A stretch of DNA of 64,000 nucleotides from Clostridiales bacterium. Its GTDB lineage: Bacteria; Bacillota; Clostridia; Saccharofermentanales; DTU023. Both the position numbers and the translations under genes were made by a program. Positions 51,947 to 61,865 of this stretch are shown piece after piece. The notes beneath the pieces are model-generated. The model was not told the DNA's origin. It was given only the letters and a program-made list of their open reading frames with translations, and did not search any database. Position 1 is the stretch's first letter, and the number at the start of each line of letters is the position of its first letter. The stretch lies in NCBI GenBank assembly GCA_004556455.1, contig SFGY01000004.1, positions 186,001-250,000 of the forward strand, read 5' to 3'.

Positions 51947-53371
51947 GTGAAGCAGCTCTTGCGTAATCTCCGCATGATTCTCATCGCTTTTCTGGTTTTA
52001 TCTCTTGCTCTGATCGTAGGGATCATCATTCAGCAGCAAAAAAGTCAGAAAATGAACTGGGGCCATGCAGGAGAAAATAAACTTGCACTTAAAGGAAGGT
52101 ATTCCGAAGCGGCTTCTATTTTCACCCGTGACGGCATCGCTCTGGCTGAAAGTCATGGTGGTGAAAGGCATTATGCTGAAGATCCATTGCTTGCTTCCAG
52201 CCTTCTGACGCTGGTTGGAGATTATACCCACAATATCGGCAATACGCTCGAAGAACGCTATGAGAATGTTCTGACGGGTCAGGGACGACCTTTCTGGCAG
52301 CAAATCGTTTACGATTTTACCGGGCGTGGCATGAGAGGAAGCGCGCTGCATCTGAGCCTGGATTCACGGCTTTGCCGCAAAGCGGCTGAACTCCTGCAGG
52401 GACATAAAGCCGGGCTGGTGCTTATGGATTATCGCAGTGGAGATCTTCTGGCTGTGGCCAACAGCCCTCTTCTTGATCCTCAAAATGTCATTCTATGGAA
52501 AGATATCCCGGATGGAGCACTGTTTAATAAAGCTTTTTTGGGAAAGTATCCTCCTGGATCGACCTTTAAAATCATCACAGACGCAGCCTGGCTTGCTGCA
52601 CCTGACTATGATCCGAATCTTACGGTCCAGTGTAAAGGGAGAGAAGCGCTGCTGGGACCGGGCAGCGTCAATGAGGACAGGGCCGACGCCGGACATGGCC
52701 TCATCGGCCGCGAAGCTGCTCTGGCTCATTCCTGCAACCATTTTTTCGGAACTGTGGGCATTCGTGTGGGCGCTCCAGCTCTTTTGAACAAAGCCAGAGC
52801 TTTTGGACTGGGTAAAGAACTCGCTCCCGGCGGTTTAAACTGCGCCTCGAATGAAGCAGTACTACCCGATAATACCGATGATTATCTGCTCTCCTGGTTT
52901 GCCATAGGGCAGGCTATTGAAAATACGGAGCTGAGCATCAGTCCGATTCGTCTGGCCATGCTTTCGGCGGCTGTGGCCAATGGCGGAGAGCTTATGCGTC
53001 CGCGTCTCGTTCTCGAGACGGAAGATGCCAATGGACAACGCCACAAAGCTGAACAGTCAGAACTTTTTTCCCGTACGGGAAGCGCTGCCGAGATGGCCGT
53101 GCTGCGTTCCGACATGATCGTTTCCGTAAGCAGTGGATTTGCGAGATCAGCGCAGGTTCAAGGAGAAGTTGTGGGGGGTAAAACCGGCACAGCCCAATTT
53201 CAGAGCCCGGACGGCAGTGTTCATTCTCACGCCCTTTTTACAGGCTTTATGCAGAATGAAAATATTCCCCTTGCCATTGGCGTGGTCATTGAAGACGAGA
53301 TGATTGACATCAGCGCCCTTGCGGGTCAAATCTTTGCCACAGCTGAAGGCATTTACAGAAGCGGTCGTTGA
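51947..53371 (+). CDS. pbpA: Class B penicillin-binding protein (transpeptidase)
   Basis: Peptidoglycan transpeptidase, partner of the upstream SEDS protein. 474 residues: an N-terminal anchor helix (about 9-29), a short pedestal region, and a transpeptidase domain with SxxK in GSTFKI (S about 205), SxN in HSCNHFF (about 262) and KTGTA (about 412). It is similar in size to actinobacterial PbpA/PbpI proteins. GTG 51947 follows TAGGAGG. The gap of ~125 bases to the FHA-FtsW gene has no terminator, so they may be cotranscribed. Confidence 0.9.
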   Translation: MKQLLRNLRMILIAFLVLSLALIVGIIIQQQKSQKMNWGHAGENKLALKGRYSEAASIFTRDGIALAESHGGERHYAEDPLLASSLLTLVGDYTHNIGNTLEERYENVLTGQGRPFWQQIVYDFTGRGMRGSALHLSLDSRLCRKAAELLQGHKAGLVLMDYRSGDLLAVANSPLLDPQNVILWKDIPDGALFNKAFLGKYPPGSTFKIITDAAWLAAPDYDPNLTVQCKGREALLGPGSVNEDRADAGHGLIGREAALAHSCNHFFGTVGIRVGAPALLNKARAFGLGKELAPGGLNCASNEAVLPDNTDDYLLSWFAIGQAIENTELSISPIRLAMLSAAVANGGELMRPRLVLETEDANGQRHKAEQSELFSRTGSAAEMAVLRSDMIVSVSSGFARSAQVQGEVVGGKTGTAQFQSPDGSVHSHALFTGFMQNENIPLAIGVVIEDEMIDISALAGQIFATAEGIYRSGR

Positions 53372-53686
53372 GGGGATGAAGTACTGGACCTTTTAGAGCA
53401 AAAACTGAACTGAGTGGATGACAAAACTTTCCAGGCAGGGTAGGCCAGACAATCCTTGTCCTGGGAGCAGCAGAAAAGATAATCAGTGTCCCTCGGGTGG
53501 CAAGCTCAGCCCATCACGAAAATTAAGCGGAGATGGACAGTTTTTTTGCTGGAGAAACGCTACAATAAGCTCATCCATAAAGAGCAAGTTCGTTTTAAAA
53601 CAGGATCATGATCGCAGCTGGATCGAAAGAGTAACTGTATCTTTAGAGAAGCTTGATCCTTAGAAATCTGCATTTGAGGGAGTAAA
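53372..53686. other. Intergenic region between pbpA and polA
   Basis: 315 bases. An 81-codon open frame at 53418-53663 looks like chance: no ribosome binding site and no family resemblance. A -10-like TACAAT (53561-53566) may belong to a polA promoter, but no good -35 is spaced correctly. Confidence 0.5.
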
Positions 53687-56482
53687 ATGGGAAATACAAT
53701 CAATCGTGAACATCGTAAGCAAAAAAAGCCGGTTTACCTCCTTGTCGATGGCAACAGCATCATGAATCGAGCCTATTATGGACTGGCCGGACGAGGCCAT
53801 CTCAGTGCTCCTGACGGAACGCCGACCGCGGCAATTTTTGCCTGTTTGAACATGCTCTTTTCTTATGTGGATCAGCTTGACCCTGATCTGCTGGTCTGCT
53901 GTTTCGATACGCCGGAAAAAAATTTCCACCATGCATTATTCCCAAGATATAAAAGTGGTCGCAAGCCCATGCCTGAGGACCTGGCGAAGCAGTTTCCGCT
54001 CATTAAAGAGGGTTTAAAACTCATGGGCTATACGGTGCTGGAAAAAGCCGGTTACGAAGCGGATGATCTGCTTGCAGGCCTTACAAGTGAAGCTGAAAAA
54101 GCCGCTTCACAGGTGTATATCCTCAGTGGAGACAGAGATCTCTGGCAACTTATTTCTGAGCAGTGTACGCTTATCTTTCCTTATAGCAATCGTAACGGCA
54201 GTCAGACGGATTTGATCACTCCGCAGGCCTTTCGCGAGCACTATGGTTTTGAAGCCTCGCTGATGCGTGATCTTAAGGCTCTCATGGGTGACAGCTCAGA
54301 TGCGATTCCTGGAGTCCCCGGTATTGGTGAGAAAACAGCCCTGGATCTGCTGCAGCAGTATGGCAGTTTAGCCGGGGTTTACGCTCATGTAGATGAGATG
54401 AAGGGCGCCAGAAAAAAACGCCTCCAGGAAGGCAAAGAACTCGCCGATCTCTCCTACGAACTGGTGGGCCTGCAAAAGGATTTGCCCTTTGATTTTTCAG
54501 AGATTTGCCGGAGAGAAGTGCAGTTACCTGAACTTGACAGCTATCTGACCAGGCTGGGCATGAAACGCTTTCGTCAGCGCTTTGGGCTGGAAGAAGAGGG
54601 CGGTAGGAAGGCTGCTGATTTTGAATTAAACTACCGTCTCAGCTCAAAAATTGAAACTCTCTTTTTATCTGGTAAAGCCCTGGCTTTACTTGAGCTTCCG
54701 GATGGCTTTTTCGCCTTTTACAGTGAAGACTCAGAGCCTGTGAAAGCAAGAAGCGAGCTGCAGGATGAGAAAACTGAGCTGATCTCCGCTGAGGGAAGAC
54801 AGCTTTCACTTGCAGATTTGCTGGGCAACACTGATGACGTCCCATCACCGCAGGAGAAAGCGTTATCTCATAAAAAAATGGAAAACCAGGGGGAAGCTGC
54901 TGAGGCGGAACTCTTTCTTTTCAAGCGCGAGGACTGGGCACAGCTGTGGCCAGCCTATCTGAAATCAGGTGCGTCAGCGGTACTTTGGGGTGGTAAAGCT
55001 TTGCTGCGGCGAGAACAGTTGGAAATTCCCTCTGAACCGTTCTTTGATGTGGAGATTGCCGCCTACCTGCTCAACAGTCTCGATCATGCACAAAGTGCTG
55101 AAGAAGGTTTTGTGCGCGTTGTACAAGCTGCTACAGGTAAAGCCCTTGTCCTGAATGAACATCCAGAAGATGAGAAGGCCAGGGCTGATGAAGCAGCCCT
55201 TATTGGTCGTGCTTTGCTGGCCTGCCAGCGCTCGCAGCTGCAGACTTTGAAGGAAGAGGGCATGCTCACACTCTGTCAGGAGGTCGAATTTCCCCTCAGC
55301 CTGATTCTGGCTGGGATGGAGCGTCGGGGTGTTTATGTTTCCCCTGAGAGACTGGATAAATTATCCCGTGAAATGTCAGATGAAATTTCCAGCCTTGAGC
55401 AGCAGATTTATCATCTTGCCGGACACAGCTTCAATCTGAATTCAAGCAAACAGCTCAGTGAGGTCCTCTTCGATGAACTGGGACTTAAAGGAGGCAGGAA
55501 AAAGAAAGACGGCAGCTATTCCACCGCTGCCGATGAACTTGAGCGACTGGCTCTGGATCATCCGATGATTCCCCTGATTATGGAACATCGTGAGATCAGC
55601 AAATTAAAGTCGACTTTTGTGGATGGACTGAGTCGTGAAATTGCAGCTGATGGCCGTATTCACACGACCTTTCAGCAAACCCTGACAAGTACGGGAAGGC
55701 TCTCCAGCCAGGCCCCTAATCTGCAGAACATTCCCACCAAATCAGCCCGCGCCGCAGCAATCCGCAGGGCCTTCTGTGCTGAGCCGGGGCGCAGATTGCT
55801 GGATGCCGATTATTCTCAGATTGAGTTGCGGGTTCTTGCGGCTCTCTCAGGGGATAAGAATCTGAAGAAGGCTTTTGATGAGGGGGTAGATGTTCACCGG
55901 GACACGGCAGCCCGGCTTTTTGCTAAAGAGCTCGATGAAGTCAGTCCGGAGGAAAGGCGGGCGGCCAAAACCGTCAATTTCAGCATTGTTTACGGAGTTT
56001 CAGATTTTGGCCTGGCCACGCGCCTCGGCGTTCCTCTGGCGGAAGCCAGACGTTTTATCCAGGCTTACGATCAGCACTATTCCTCCGTCCGAAGCTGGCT
56101 GAAAGCTCAGGCCGAAAAAGCCCGTGAGCTTGGCTACGTGACGACCATACTGGGACGGAGGCGCTATATTCCTGAACTGAAAAGTGCGCGGTATCAGATC
56201 AGGCAGTTTGGCGAGCGTGCTGCGATGAATGCTCCGGTTCAGGGATCAGCGGCAGATATTATTAAAGTTGCCATGATAAAGACGGATCGCGCCCTGAAAG
56301 AGGCCGGCTTAAAAACAGAGATTGTTTTGCAAGTACACGATGAACTCCTTCTGGAAGGGCCTGCAGAAGAAGCTGAAAGGGCTGCAGCCTGCCTGAAAAC
56401 GGCGATGGAAGCTGCCGTCAACCTGGGACTTGCTTTGGAAGTAGAGCTGGGGATTGGTCAGTCCTGGGATGAAATAAAGTAA
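53687..56482 (+). CDS. polA: DNA polymerase I
   Basis: 931 residues. The 5' nuclease domain (1-300) starts YLLVDGNSIMNRAYYGL and has the helix-hairpin-helix GVPGIGEKTALDLL. The middle region (about 310-520) is poorly conserved and lacks the proofreading exonuclease acidic motifs, as in many Firmicutes enzymes. Polymerase domain: motif A DADYSQIELRVLAAL (about 705), O helix RRAAKTVNFSIVYG (about 757) and motif C QVHDELLLE (about 882). Acts in Okazaki fragment processing and repair. GAGGGAG precedes ATG 53687. Convergent with coaE. Confidence 0.97.
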   Translation: MGNTINREHRKQKKPVYLLVDGNSIMNRAYYGLAGRGHLSAPDGTPTAAIFACLNMLFSYVDQLDPDLLVCCFDTPEKNFHHALFPRYKSGRKPMPEDLAKQFPLIKEGLKLMGYTVLEKAGYEADDLLAGLTSEAEKAASQVYILSGDRDLWQLISEQCTLIFPYSNRNGSQTDLITPQAFREHYGFEASLMRDLKALMGDSSDAIPGVPGIGEKTALDLLQQYGSLAGVYAHVDEMKGARKKRLQEGKELADLSYELVGLQKDLPFDFSEICRREVQLPELDSYLTRLGMKRFRQRFGLEEEGGRKAADFELNYRLSSKIETLFLSGKALALLELPDGFFAFYSEDSEPVKARSELQDEKTELISAEGRQLSLADLLGNTDDVPSPQEKALSHKKMENQGEAAEAELFLFKREDWAQLWPAYLKSGASAVLWGGKALLRREQLEIPSEPFFDVEIAAYLLNSLDHAQSAEEGFVRVVQAATGKALVLNEHPEDEKARADEAALIGRALLACQRSQLQTLKEEGMLTLCQEVEFPLSLILAGMERRGVYVSPERLDKLSREMSDEISSLEQQIYHLAGHSFNLNSSKQLSEVLFDELGLKGGRKKKDGSYSTAADELERLALDHPMIPLIMEHREISKLKSTFVDGLSREIAADGRIHTTFQQTLTSTGRLSSQAPNLQNIPTKSARAAAIRRAFCAEPGRRLLDADYSQIELRVLAALSGDKNLKKAFDEGVDVHRDTAARLFAKELDEVSPEERRAAKTVNFSIVYGVSDFGLATRLGVPLAEARRFIQAYDQHYSSVRSWLKAQAEKARELGYVTTILGRRRYIPELKSARYQIRQFGERAAMNAPVQGSAADIIKVAMIKTDRALKEAGLKTEIVLQVHDELLLEGPAEEAERAAACLKTAMEAAVNLGLALEVELGIGQSWDEIK

Positions 56483-56505
56483 GATGAGCGAGCTAAAACG
56501 CTGTA

Positions 56506-57126
56506 TTAACACAGTCTTTTATAGGCGATCCCACGACTCTGCAATTCGCTTTCCAGAAGTTCCTGAACCTTGACACGCAGGTCGGACAAATCTCCGTTAT
56601 TATAGATCATGTGCGTAGACAGTTTACGATACTCTTCTTCATTGAGCTGGACGCGTATGCGTAATTTCGCTTCTTCCCGGCTAAGACCGCGAAGAAACAG
56701 TCGCTCCAGACGTATATTTTCATCGGCCCAGACGCACCAGACCTGATCGCAGCGGTCCAGAAATCCATGTTTGACAGGGAGGGGGACATCAAGAGCCACA
56801 GCCTGGACTTTTTGTTCAGACAATTGATCCAGACGCAGACCGATTTCTTCCAGGACATCGCGGTGAATAATGCCGGAAAGACGATCAAGCTGCTTTTTGT
56901 CCTGAAAGACCAGCCTGGCCATTTCCTGACGTGAAAGGCTTCCATCTTCAGCAAGGATATCCGGTCCGAAAGCCTCAACAATGGCCGGAAGGGATTTGCC
57001 CTGAGGTGCCGTGAGTTCGTGGGAAATGGCATCGGCATCCAGAACAGCAAGTCCAGCTTCTTTAAGTAACGCGGCAACGGTACTTTTACCACAGCCTATC
57101 CCACCTGTCACGCCAAGAATAAACAT
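56506..57126 (-). CDS. coaE: Dephospho-CoA kinase
   Basis: Last step of coenzyme A synthesis: phosphorylates the 3'-hydroxyl of dephospho-CoA. About 206 residues with the P-loop GVTGGIGCGKST (about 5-16), DADAISHELTAP (about 34-45), the LID-region and VALDVPLPVKHGF. Two adjacent ATGs follow CGGAGG; 57126 has the better spacing. It is downstream of and convergent with polA, a common Firmicutes neighbour. The frame extends 5' by 13 codons without family resemblance. Confidence 0.93.
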   Translation of the reverse strand: MFILGVTGGIGCGKSTVAALLKEAGLAVLDADAISHELTAPQGKSLPAIVEAFGPDILAEDGSLSRQEMARLVFQDKKQLDRLSGIIHRDVLEEIGLRLDQLSEQKVQAVALDVPLPVKHGFLDRCDQVWCVWADENIRLERLFLRGLSREEAKLRIRVQLNEEEYRKLSTHMIYNNGDLSDLRVKVQELLESELQSRGIAYKRLC

Positions 57127-57222
57127 CATTTTCCTCCGAAAGGGGATAAAAACTTTACCCCACACAGAATCAGCACTCAGCTGAGTTCTGGCTTGTCCTA
57201 CGTAATACCGCAGCGATTAACA

Positions 57223-58314
57223 TCAGACATTGAAACGGAAAACGGTGACATCTCCATCTTTCATGACATAATCCCGGCCCTCCGAACGAAGCAGGCCTTT
57301 TTCACGTACGGTATTCATATTGCCACAGGCTTTCAGATCGTCATAAGCAACTATTTCTGCTCGAATAAAACCTCTTTCAAAATCTGAATGGATTTTACCG
57401 GCAGCCTGAGCTGCCTTGGTGCCTTGAGTGATGGTCCAGGCGCGCACTTCTTTAGGTCCTGCCGTGAGGAATGAGATAAGTCCCAGTAAGGTATAGCTTG
57501 CCTTAATTACACGGGATAGCCCCGTGCTTTCAAGACCTAAATCCTCGAGAAAAACTTTCTGTTCATCCTCATCCAGACCGGAAAGTTCTTCTTCAATACG
57601 CGCGCTTACAGAAACCAGGCCGGCGCCTTCAGTTTCAGCTTCTTTCCTGAGGGCCAGAACCAGATCATTCTCCCGGCCAATATCTTCTTCACTGATGTTG
57701 GCGACATAGAGCACGGGCTTCAAGCTCAGCAAAAAAAGCTCGGGAAGATAAAGTTCCTTTTCACTCTCTTCAAAGGGAAAATTTCGGGCGGGTTGCCCTT
57801 CTTCAAGATGGGCCTTCAGCCGCTGAAGAAAGTCGAGTTCTGCTTTTACAGCTTTATCTCCCCCTTTACTCAGATGTTGGGCTTTGTCGATACGGCGATC
57901 CAGGTACTCCAGATCAGAAAAAATCAACTCCAGGTTGATTGTCTCGGCATCACTCAGAGGATCTGCTTTACCATTGACATGCACGACATCAGGATCTTCA
58001 AAGCAGCGGACAACGTGTATGATCGCATCGCATTCGCGAATGTTGGCCAGGAAACGGTTGCCCAGCCCTTCACCGCGGCTCGCGCCTTTGACGAGTCCGG
58101 CAATGTCGACAAACTCGACGGTTGCCGGGGTCACTTTTTCGCTCTTATAAAGCTCATGCAGCCAGCGAAGACGTTCATCGGGGACGGCAACGGTTCCAAC
58201 ATTAGGTTCAATGGTACAGAAAGGATAATTTGCCACCTGAGCGCCTGCTTTGGTGATGGCGTTGAAAAGAGTACTTTTTCCCACATTTGGAAGACCTACA
58301 ATACCGGCTTTCAT
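57223..58314 (-). CDS. ychF: YchF-family ATPase (Obg-like)
   Basis: Ribosome-associated ATPase of the Obg group, reported to affect stress responses in E. coli. 363 residues, exact family size: P-loop GLPNVGKST (7-15), switch NVGTVAVPDERL, DIAGLVKGASRGEGLGN, a coiled-coil insert (about 125-200) and a C-terminal TGS domain (about 280-363, including AWTITQGTKAAQAAGKIHSD). AAAGGAG precedes the ATG. Divergent from comM. Confidence 0.97.
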   Translation of the reverse strand: MKAGIVGLPNVGKSTLFNAITKAGAQVANYPFCTIEPNVGTVAVPDERLRWLHELYKSEKVTPATVEFVDIAGLVKGASRGEGLGNRFLANIRECDAIIHVVRCFEDPDVVHVNGKADPLSDAETINLELIFSDLEYLDRRIDKAQHLSKGGDKAVKAELDFLQRLKAHLEEGQPARNFPFEESEKELYLPELFLLSLKPVLYVANISEEDIGRENDLVLALRKEAETEGAGLVSVSARIEEELSGLDEDEQKVFLEDLGLESTGLSRVIKASYTLLGLISFLTAGPKEVRAWTITQGTKAAQAAGKIHSDFERGFIRAEIVAYDDLKACGNMNTVREKGLLRSEGRDYVMKDGDVTVFRFNV

Positions 58315-58575
58315 ACAGATTGGCTCCTTTACTCAGCAGCTGACCCTGTCTGTCTGCGGCTGAGATCATTAAAAATTTATAAGGGTTTTGCTCCTGAGTT
58401 TAAGCAGTCCTTCATAGGCTGTCAAACCAGGAGGCTCAGACATCAATTAAGCTCCAGCTCAGCATTCAGTCAAAACGACAATTTGTTATCCTATGTCTTC
58501 TTTTGTCGGGCGTTTACGCTTCTGCTGCTCTTTTATCCAGCTAGACTGGACTGAATCAAAGAGGAGGGAAGCTTT

Positions 58576-60162
58576 GTGTACAGTGTTGTAAAAACTTATG
58601 TTCCCCGTGGGTTTTCAGCCCTTGAGGCCAGTCTTGAGGTAAGTATTCTTCCTGGTTTGCCCAGCTTTTCAATGAGCGGAGTGAAGGAAGGACAGCGCCA
58701 TGAGATGGAAAACCGGCTGAGAGCAGCGCTCAAAAACAATGGCTTTCGCTGGCCTCAGGGCAGAATTATTGTAGCCATTTCGCCGGCATGGCTGCAAAAG
58801 AGCGGTTCTTCTTTTGATTTGCCTGCGGCTGTGGGCATTCTTGAGGCTTCAGAACAAATTGTTCCACGCAAAAAGCAGGATTTTGCTTTTTTGGGAGAGC
58901 TTGGCCTTGATGCTTGCCTGAGGCGAGTTCCAGGAATTTTCACCTGCCTGGAGCTTGCTGCGGAGAATAAACAAATTGTTCCTGTCATCCCCCGGGCTAA
59001 TAGGACGGAAGCCCTTTCTTTTCCTCATTGTCCCGTAGCTCTGGCCAGAGATCTTGATGAGGCTCTGGCCTATTGTGAGGGCCATAAAGAAGCGGCATTG
59101 CCCCAGTTGGATACTTCCACAGCTGTGAACAGCCGAGCCGAAGGCAGAGAGCTTCTGGCCTCGTTCAGTGGCGATAGCCTGATTATTCTGGGGCTGAGTC
59201 TGGCTCTTGCAGGCTGGCATCCTCTTTTTCTTCTCGGCTCACCCGGCAGCGGCAAAAGTATGTTGGCGGAGCTTGCAGTTTCTCTATTACCGCCGCTCCA
59301 TGAAGAGGATAGTTATCTTCTTAAGAAAGTTTATAGTGTAGCTGAAAAGAGAAGCTATGAACCCCCTGGCGAAGGTGTGCGTCCTTTTCTTAGTCCGCAT
59401 CACAGTGTTACAGCCATGGCTCTGACGGGCGGCGGCAGTCCGGTAATCCCGGGGCTTTTCAGCCTGGCACATAAAGGGGTACTCTTCCTGGATGAGCTTA
59501 ACGAATATGAAGCGGAAAAAATTGAGGCTTTGCGAGAACCCCTGCAAAATGGAGAGATCGCACTTGCACGTGGACATGACTACGTCGTGCTGCCAGCGGA
59601 CTTTCTTCTGATTGCGGCAGCAAATCCCTGCCGCTGCGGCTATTTTCTGGAAGGAAACGGTCGTTGCCACTGCACAGAACGCGAGGTCAGGCGTTACCTT
59701 TCTAAAGTCTCAGGCCCGATTCGGGACCGTTTTCCTATTGGCCTTATCTTGAAGCAACTCAGTGGTTCAGCATTACTTGAAACCATCAGTCAAAGCGAAG
59801 CAAAAATCAAAGAAGCCGGACAGCTCTGCGAAAAAATTAAGGAGGCTCATGAAATCGCTTATTTACGCTGCCGCGAACAGGGTCTCCCGCCTGTCCTTAA
59901 TGGGCGCTGCCGCTGTGCGGATTTAGCTGAACACTGGGCCTTGCCAGAGGATGTGCTGATGCTGGCAAAGGAGCGTGCCGTTCACTACCATCTCAGTGCT
60001 CGTTCCTTCCGACAAGTGCTTTCGCTTGCCAGAACCTCTGCAGATCTGGAGGGACGTACAACAGTGAGTCGCAACGATCTCGACATCGCCATTTTCTTCA
60101 AAAGTAATCTGGAAAAAAATCTCTCGAAGGCCAGGCTGGAAGCTGAACGGCGCTGCAATTAA
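58576..60162 (+). CDS. comM: ComM/YifB-family AAA ATPase (Mg-chelatase-like)
   Basis: AAA+ helicase that promotes branch migration during natural transformation in Gram-negatives; role in Firmicutes less clear. 528 residues: an N-terminal ChlI-like domain (1-170), AAA core with GSPGSGKSM (about 220) and VLFLDELNEYE (about 304), the cysteine-rich AANPCRCGYFLEGNGRCHC (about 351-369) and a C-terminal Mg-chelatase domain. GTG 58576 follows GAGGAGGGAAG. Stands directly upstream of dprA; the pair suggests a DNA uptake or recombination function. Confidence 0.92.
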   Translation: MYSVVKTYVPRGFSALEASLEVSILPGLPSFSMSGVKEGQRHEMENRLRAALKNNGFRWPQGRIIVAISPAWLQKSGSSFDLPAAVGILEASEQIVPRKKQDFAFLGELGLDACLRRVPGIFTCLELAAENKQIVPVIPRANRTEALSFPHCPVALARDLDEALAYCEGHKEAALPQLDTSTAVNSRAEGRELLASFSGDSLIILGLSLALAGWHPLFLLGSPGSGKSMLAELAVSLLPPLHEEDSYLLKKVYSVAEKRSYEPPGEGVRPFLSPHHSVTAMALTGGGSPVIPGLFSLAHKGVLFLDELNEYEAEKIEALREPLQNGEIALARGHDYVVLPADFLLIAAANPCRCGYFLEGNGRCHCTEREVRRYLSKVSGPIRDRFPIGLILKQLSGSALLETISQSEAKIKEAGQLCEKIKEAHEIAYLRCREQGLPPVLNGRCRCADLAEHWALPEDVLMLAKERAVHYHLSARSFRQVLSLARTSADLEGRTTVSRNDLDIAIFFKSNLEKNLSKARLEAERRCN

Positions 60163-60185
60163 TAAGAAAAAACGGCATAAATACT

Positions 60186-61676
60186 ATGTATCCAACGCTG
60201 AGAAATAAAATAAGCTCTGCACTATTTTTAGAGGCTTTTTTCCGCAAAAGCGGCAGTTCCTGGACACAGGCCAAAAAGCTCTGTGCATCCATGGATCTTT
60301 TCTCTGAAAGTAAAGAAGAAATGCTCGAAAAAATAAGCGGGGTCTGGGCTTATTCCAACTATGCCGGACTTTCTGCCCTGTCATGGCCGCAGAATGAAGC
60401 TTCGCGATATGAGTCTTTAGGTTTAAAAATCACTGCGCCTGGACAGCCTGACTGGCCGATCTCTTTGGATGATCTGGCGGATGTTCCTCTCTGGCTCTGG
60501 TATAGAGGAGCCGCCCCATCTCTGCTTCAAGCTCTCTCTCCCGTCTCCATCGTGGGAAGCCGAAGACCAACACCTTATACGGCAAAAGCCTGTAGCATTC
60601 TGGCCAAACAACTGGCTCGACGGGGTAACGCCGTCGTCAGTGGGCTTGCCCTTGGAGTTGACGGCATCGCTCATCGCAGCTGTCTGGAGGCAGGGGGTGT
60701 GAGTGCCGCTTTTCTGCCTTGTGGCCTGATGCACTGTTATCCGCCGGAACACCGTGAACTTATGATGCAGATTGAAAGTCATGGAACCGTTATCAGTGAA
60801 CTGCCGCCGGAATCGATGATAAGAAAAATGAATTTCAGTTCGCGCAATCGTCTCATTGCTGCTATGTCGGGTGATGTCCTTATTCTGCAGGCTCGCCAGC
60901 GCAGCGGCACTATGATTACAGCCCATCATGCCATTGACCAGGGGAAAAGACTTTTCGTTTTACCTTCCCCCTGGAATCTCAATGAGTTTTCAGGCTCTCT
61001 GGAACTGCTCTCTCATGGGGTTTGTGCGTTGTCAGGACCAGAAATGGTGGAGGAGCTGGAACAGCCCTGTATGTCAGAGAAACGCAGTAAAATACTTGCT
61101 GAAATCCTGACAGGAAGGAAGTCGGAACTTACTGAATTAAATTGTCAGATCAGCTTTGCAGAGGCTTCAAGTGGTCTTGAATTTGAGAATAGTGAGGATG
61201 ACAGGAAGGACAGTGAGTGGAAGAAAAATCGATCTAACCCTCCGAGATCTGAGCGGTGTTTGACAGTACCAACTGAACGTGTCCTTCAGCCATCTGCTGT
61301 GAAAAAACAGCCGAATAAAGCTTTACCAGCACGTGAGGAATCACCCTCTTTACAGGAGCCTGGCGAAAATTCAAGACAAGGAGAAAATCTTTTTTCCCCG
61401 GATCAACTCGATCAGCTCACTGCTGAAGAAAAAAAGGCTGCGCTGCCTTTACCCTGGCAGGATGAGGAAGAAGAGCATTATCTTCTTCGCTGCATAAGCT
61501 GGATCCTGAATTTCGAAGCCTGCAGTGCCGATCAGCTTGCACGATTCCTGGAACTTCCACTCTGCAAACTTCTGCCGCTTCTGCTTGAACTCGAGAGTCA
61601 GGGAAAGATTATTCGCCGTAACAATGTCTTTTATAGTGAGAAAATCAGGACGGAAGACGAGATAGAGGATTTTTGA
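60186..61676 (+). CDS. dprA: DNA processing protein DprA (Smf)
   Basis: Loads RecA on incoming single-stranded DNA during transformation. 496 residues, longer than the usual 300-380. A SAM-like N-terminal region (1-75), the Rossmann-like DprA core (about 90-300) with VGSRRPTPYTAKA (about 122) and FSSRNRLIAAMS (about 218), a ~110-residue low-complexity charged linker (about 315-425), and a C-terminal winged helix (about 435-490). The linker explains the extra length. No strong ribosome binding site before ATG 60186; it may be coupled to comM. Confidence 0.92.
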   Translation: MYPTLRNKISSALFLEAFFRKSGSSWTQAKKLCASMDLFSESKEEMLEKISGVWAYSNYAGLSALSWPQNEASRYESLGLKITAPGQPDWPISLDDLADVPLWLWYRGAAPSLLQALSPVSIVGSRRPTPYTAKACSILAKQLARRGNAVVSGLALGVDGIAHRSCLEAGGVSAAFLPCGLMHCYPPEHRELMMQIESHGTVISELPPESMIRKMNFSSRNRLIAAMSGDVLILQARQRSGTMITAHHAIDQGKRLFVLPSPWNLNEFSGSLELLSHGVCALSGPEMVEELEQPCMSEKRSKILAEILTGRKSELTELNCQISFAEASSGLEFENSEDDRKDSEWKKNRSNPPRSERCLTVPTERVLQPSAVKKQPNKALPAREESPSLQEPGENSRQGENLFSPDQLDQLTAEEKKAALPLPWQDEEEEHYLLRCISWILNFEACSADQLARFLELPLCKLLPLLLELESQGKIIRRNNVFYSEKIRTEDEIEDF

Positions 61677-61865
61677 CAGACTTACATATATCCTGTATAT
61701 ATAGGGTTTGTTACAGGAGACACAGTCCAGGCCATTGATTCTGCAGATGAAAGGTCCGCAGCAGGTGTCGGCTTTCTGTTTGCCGGAAAAGCAAGCTATG
61801 GATTGTAATACTTTCATAATCGCTTCCGTCCATAAGCCATCGTGGGAGCGAAAAAAGGATGAGCT

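Noticed and set aside
53418..53663. 81-codon frame between pbpA and polA
   Set aside because: No ribosome binding site, biased composition and no recognisable domain; likely chance.
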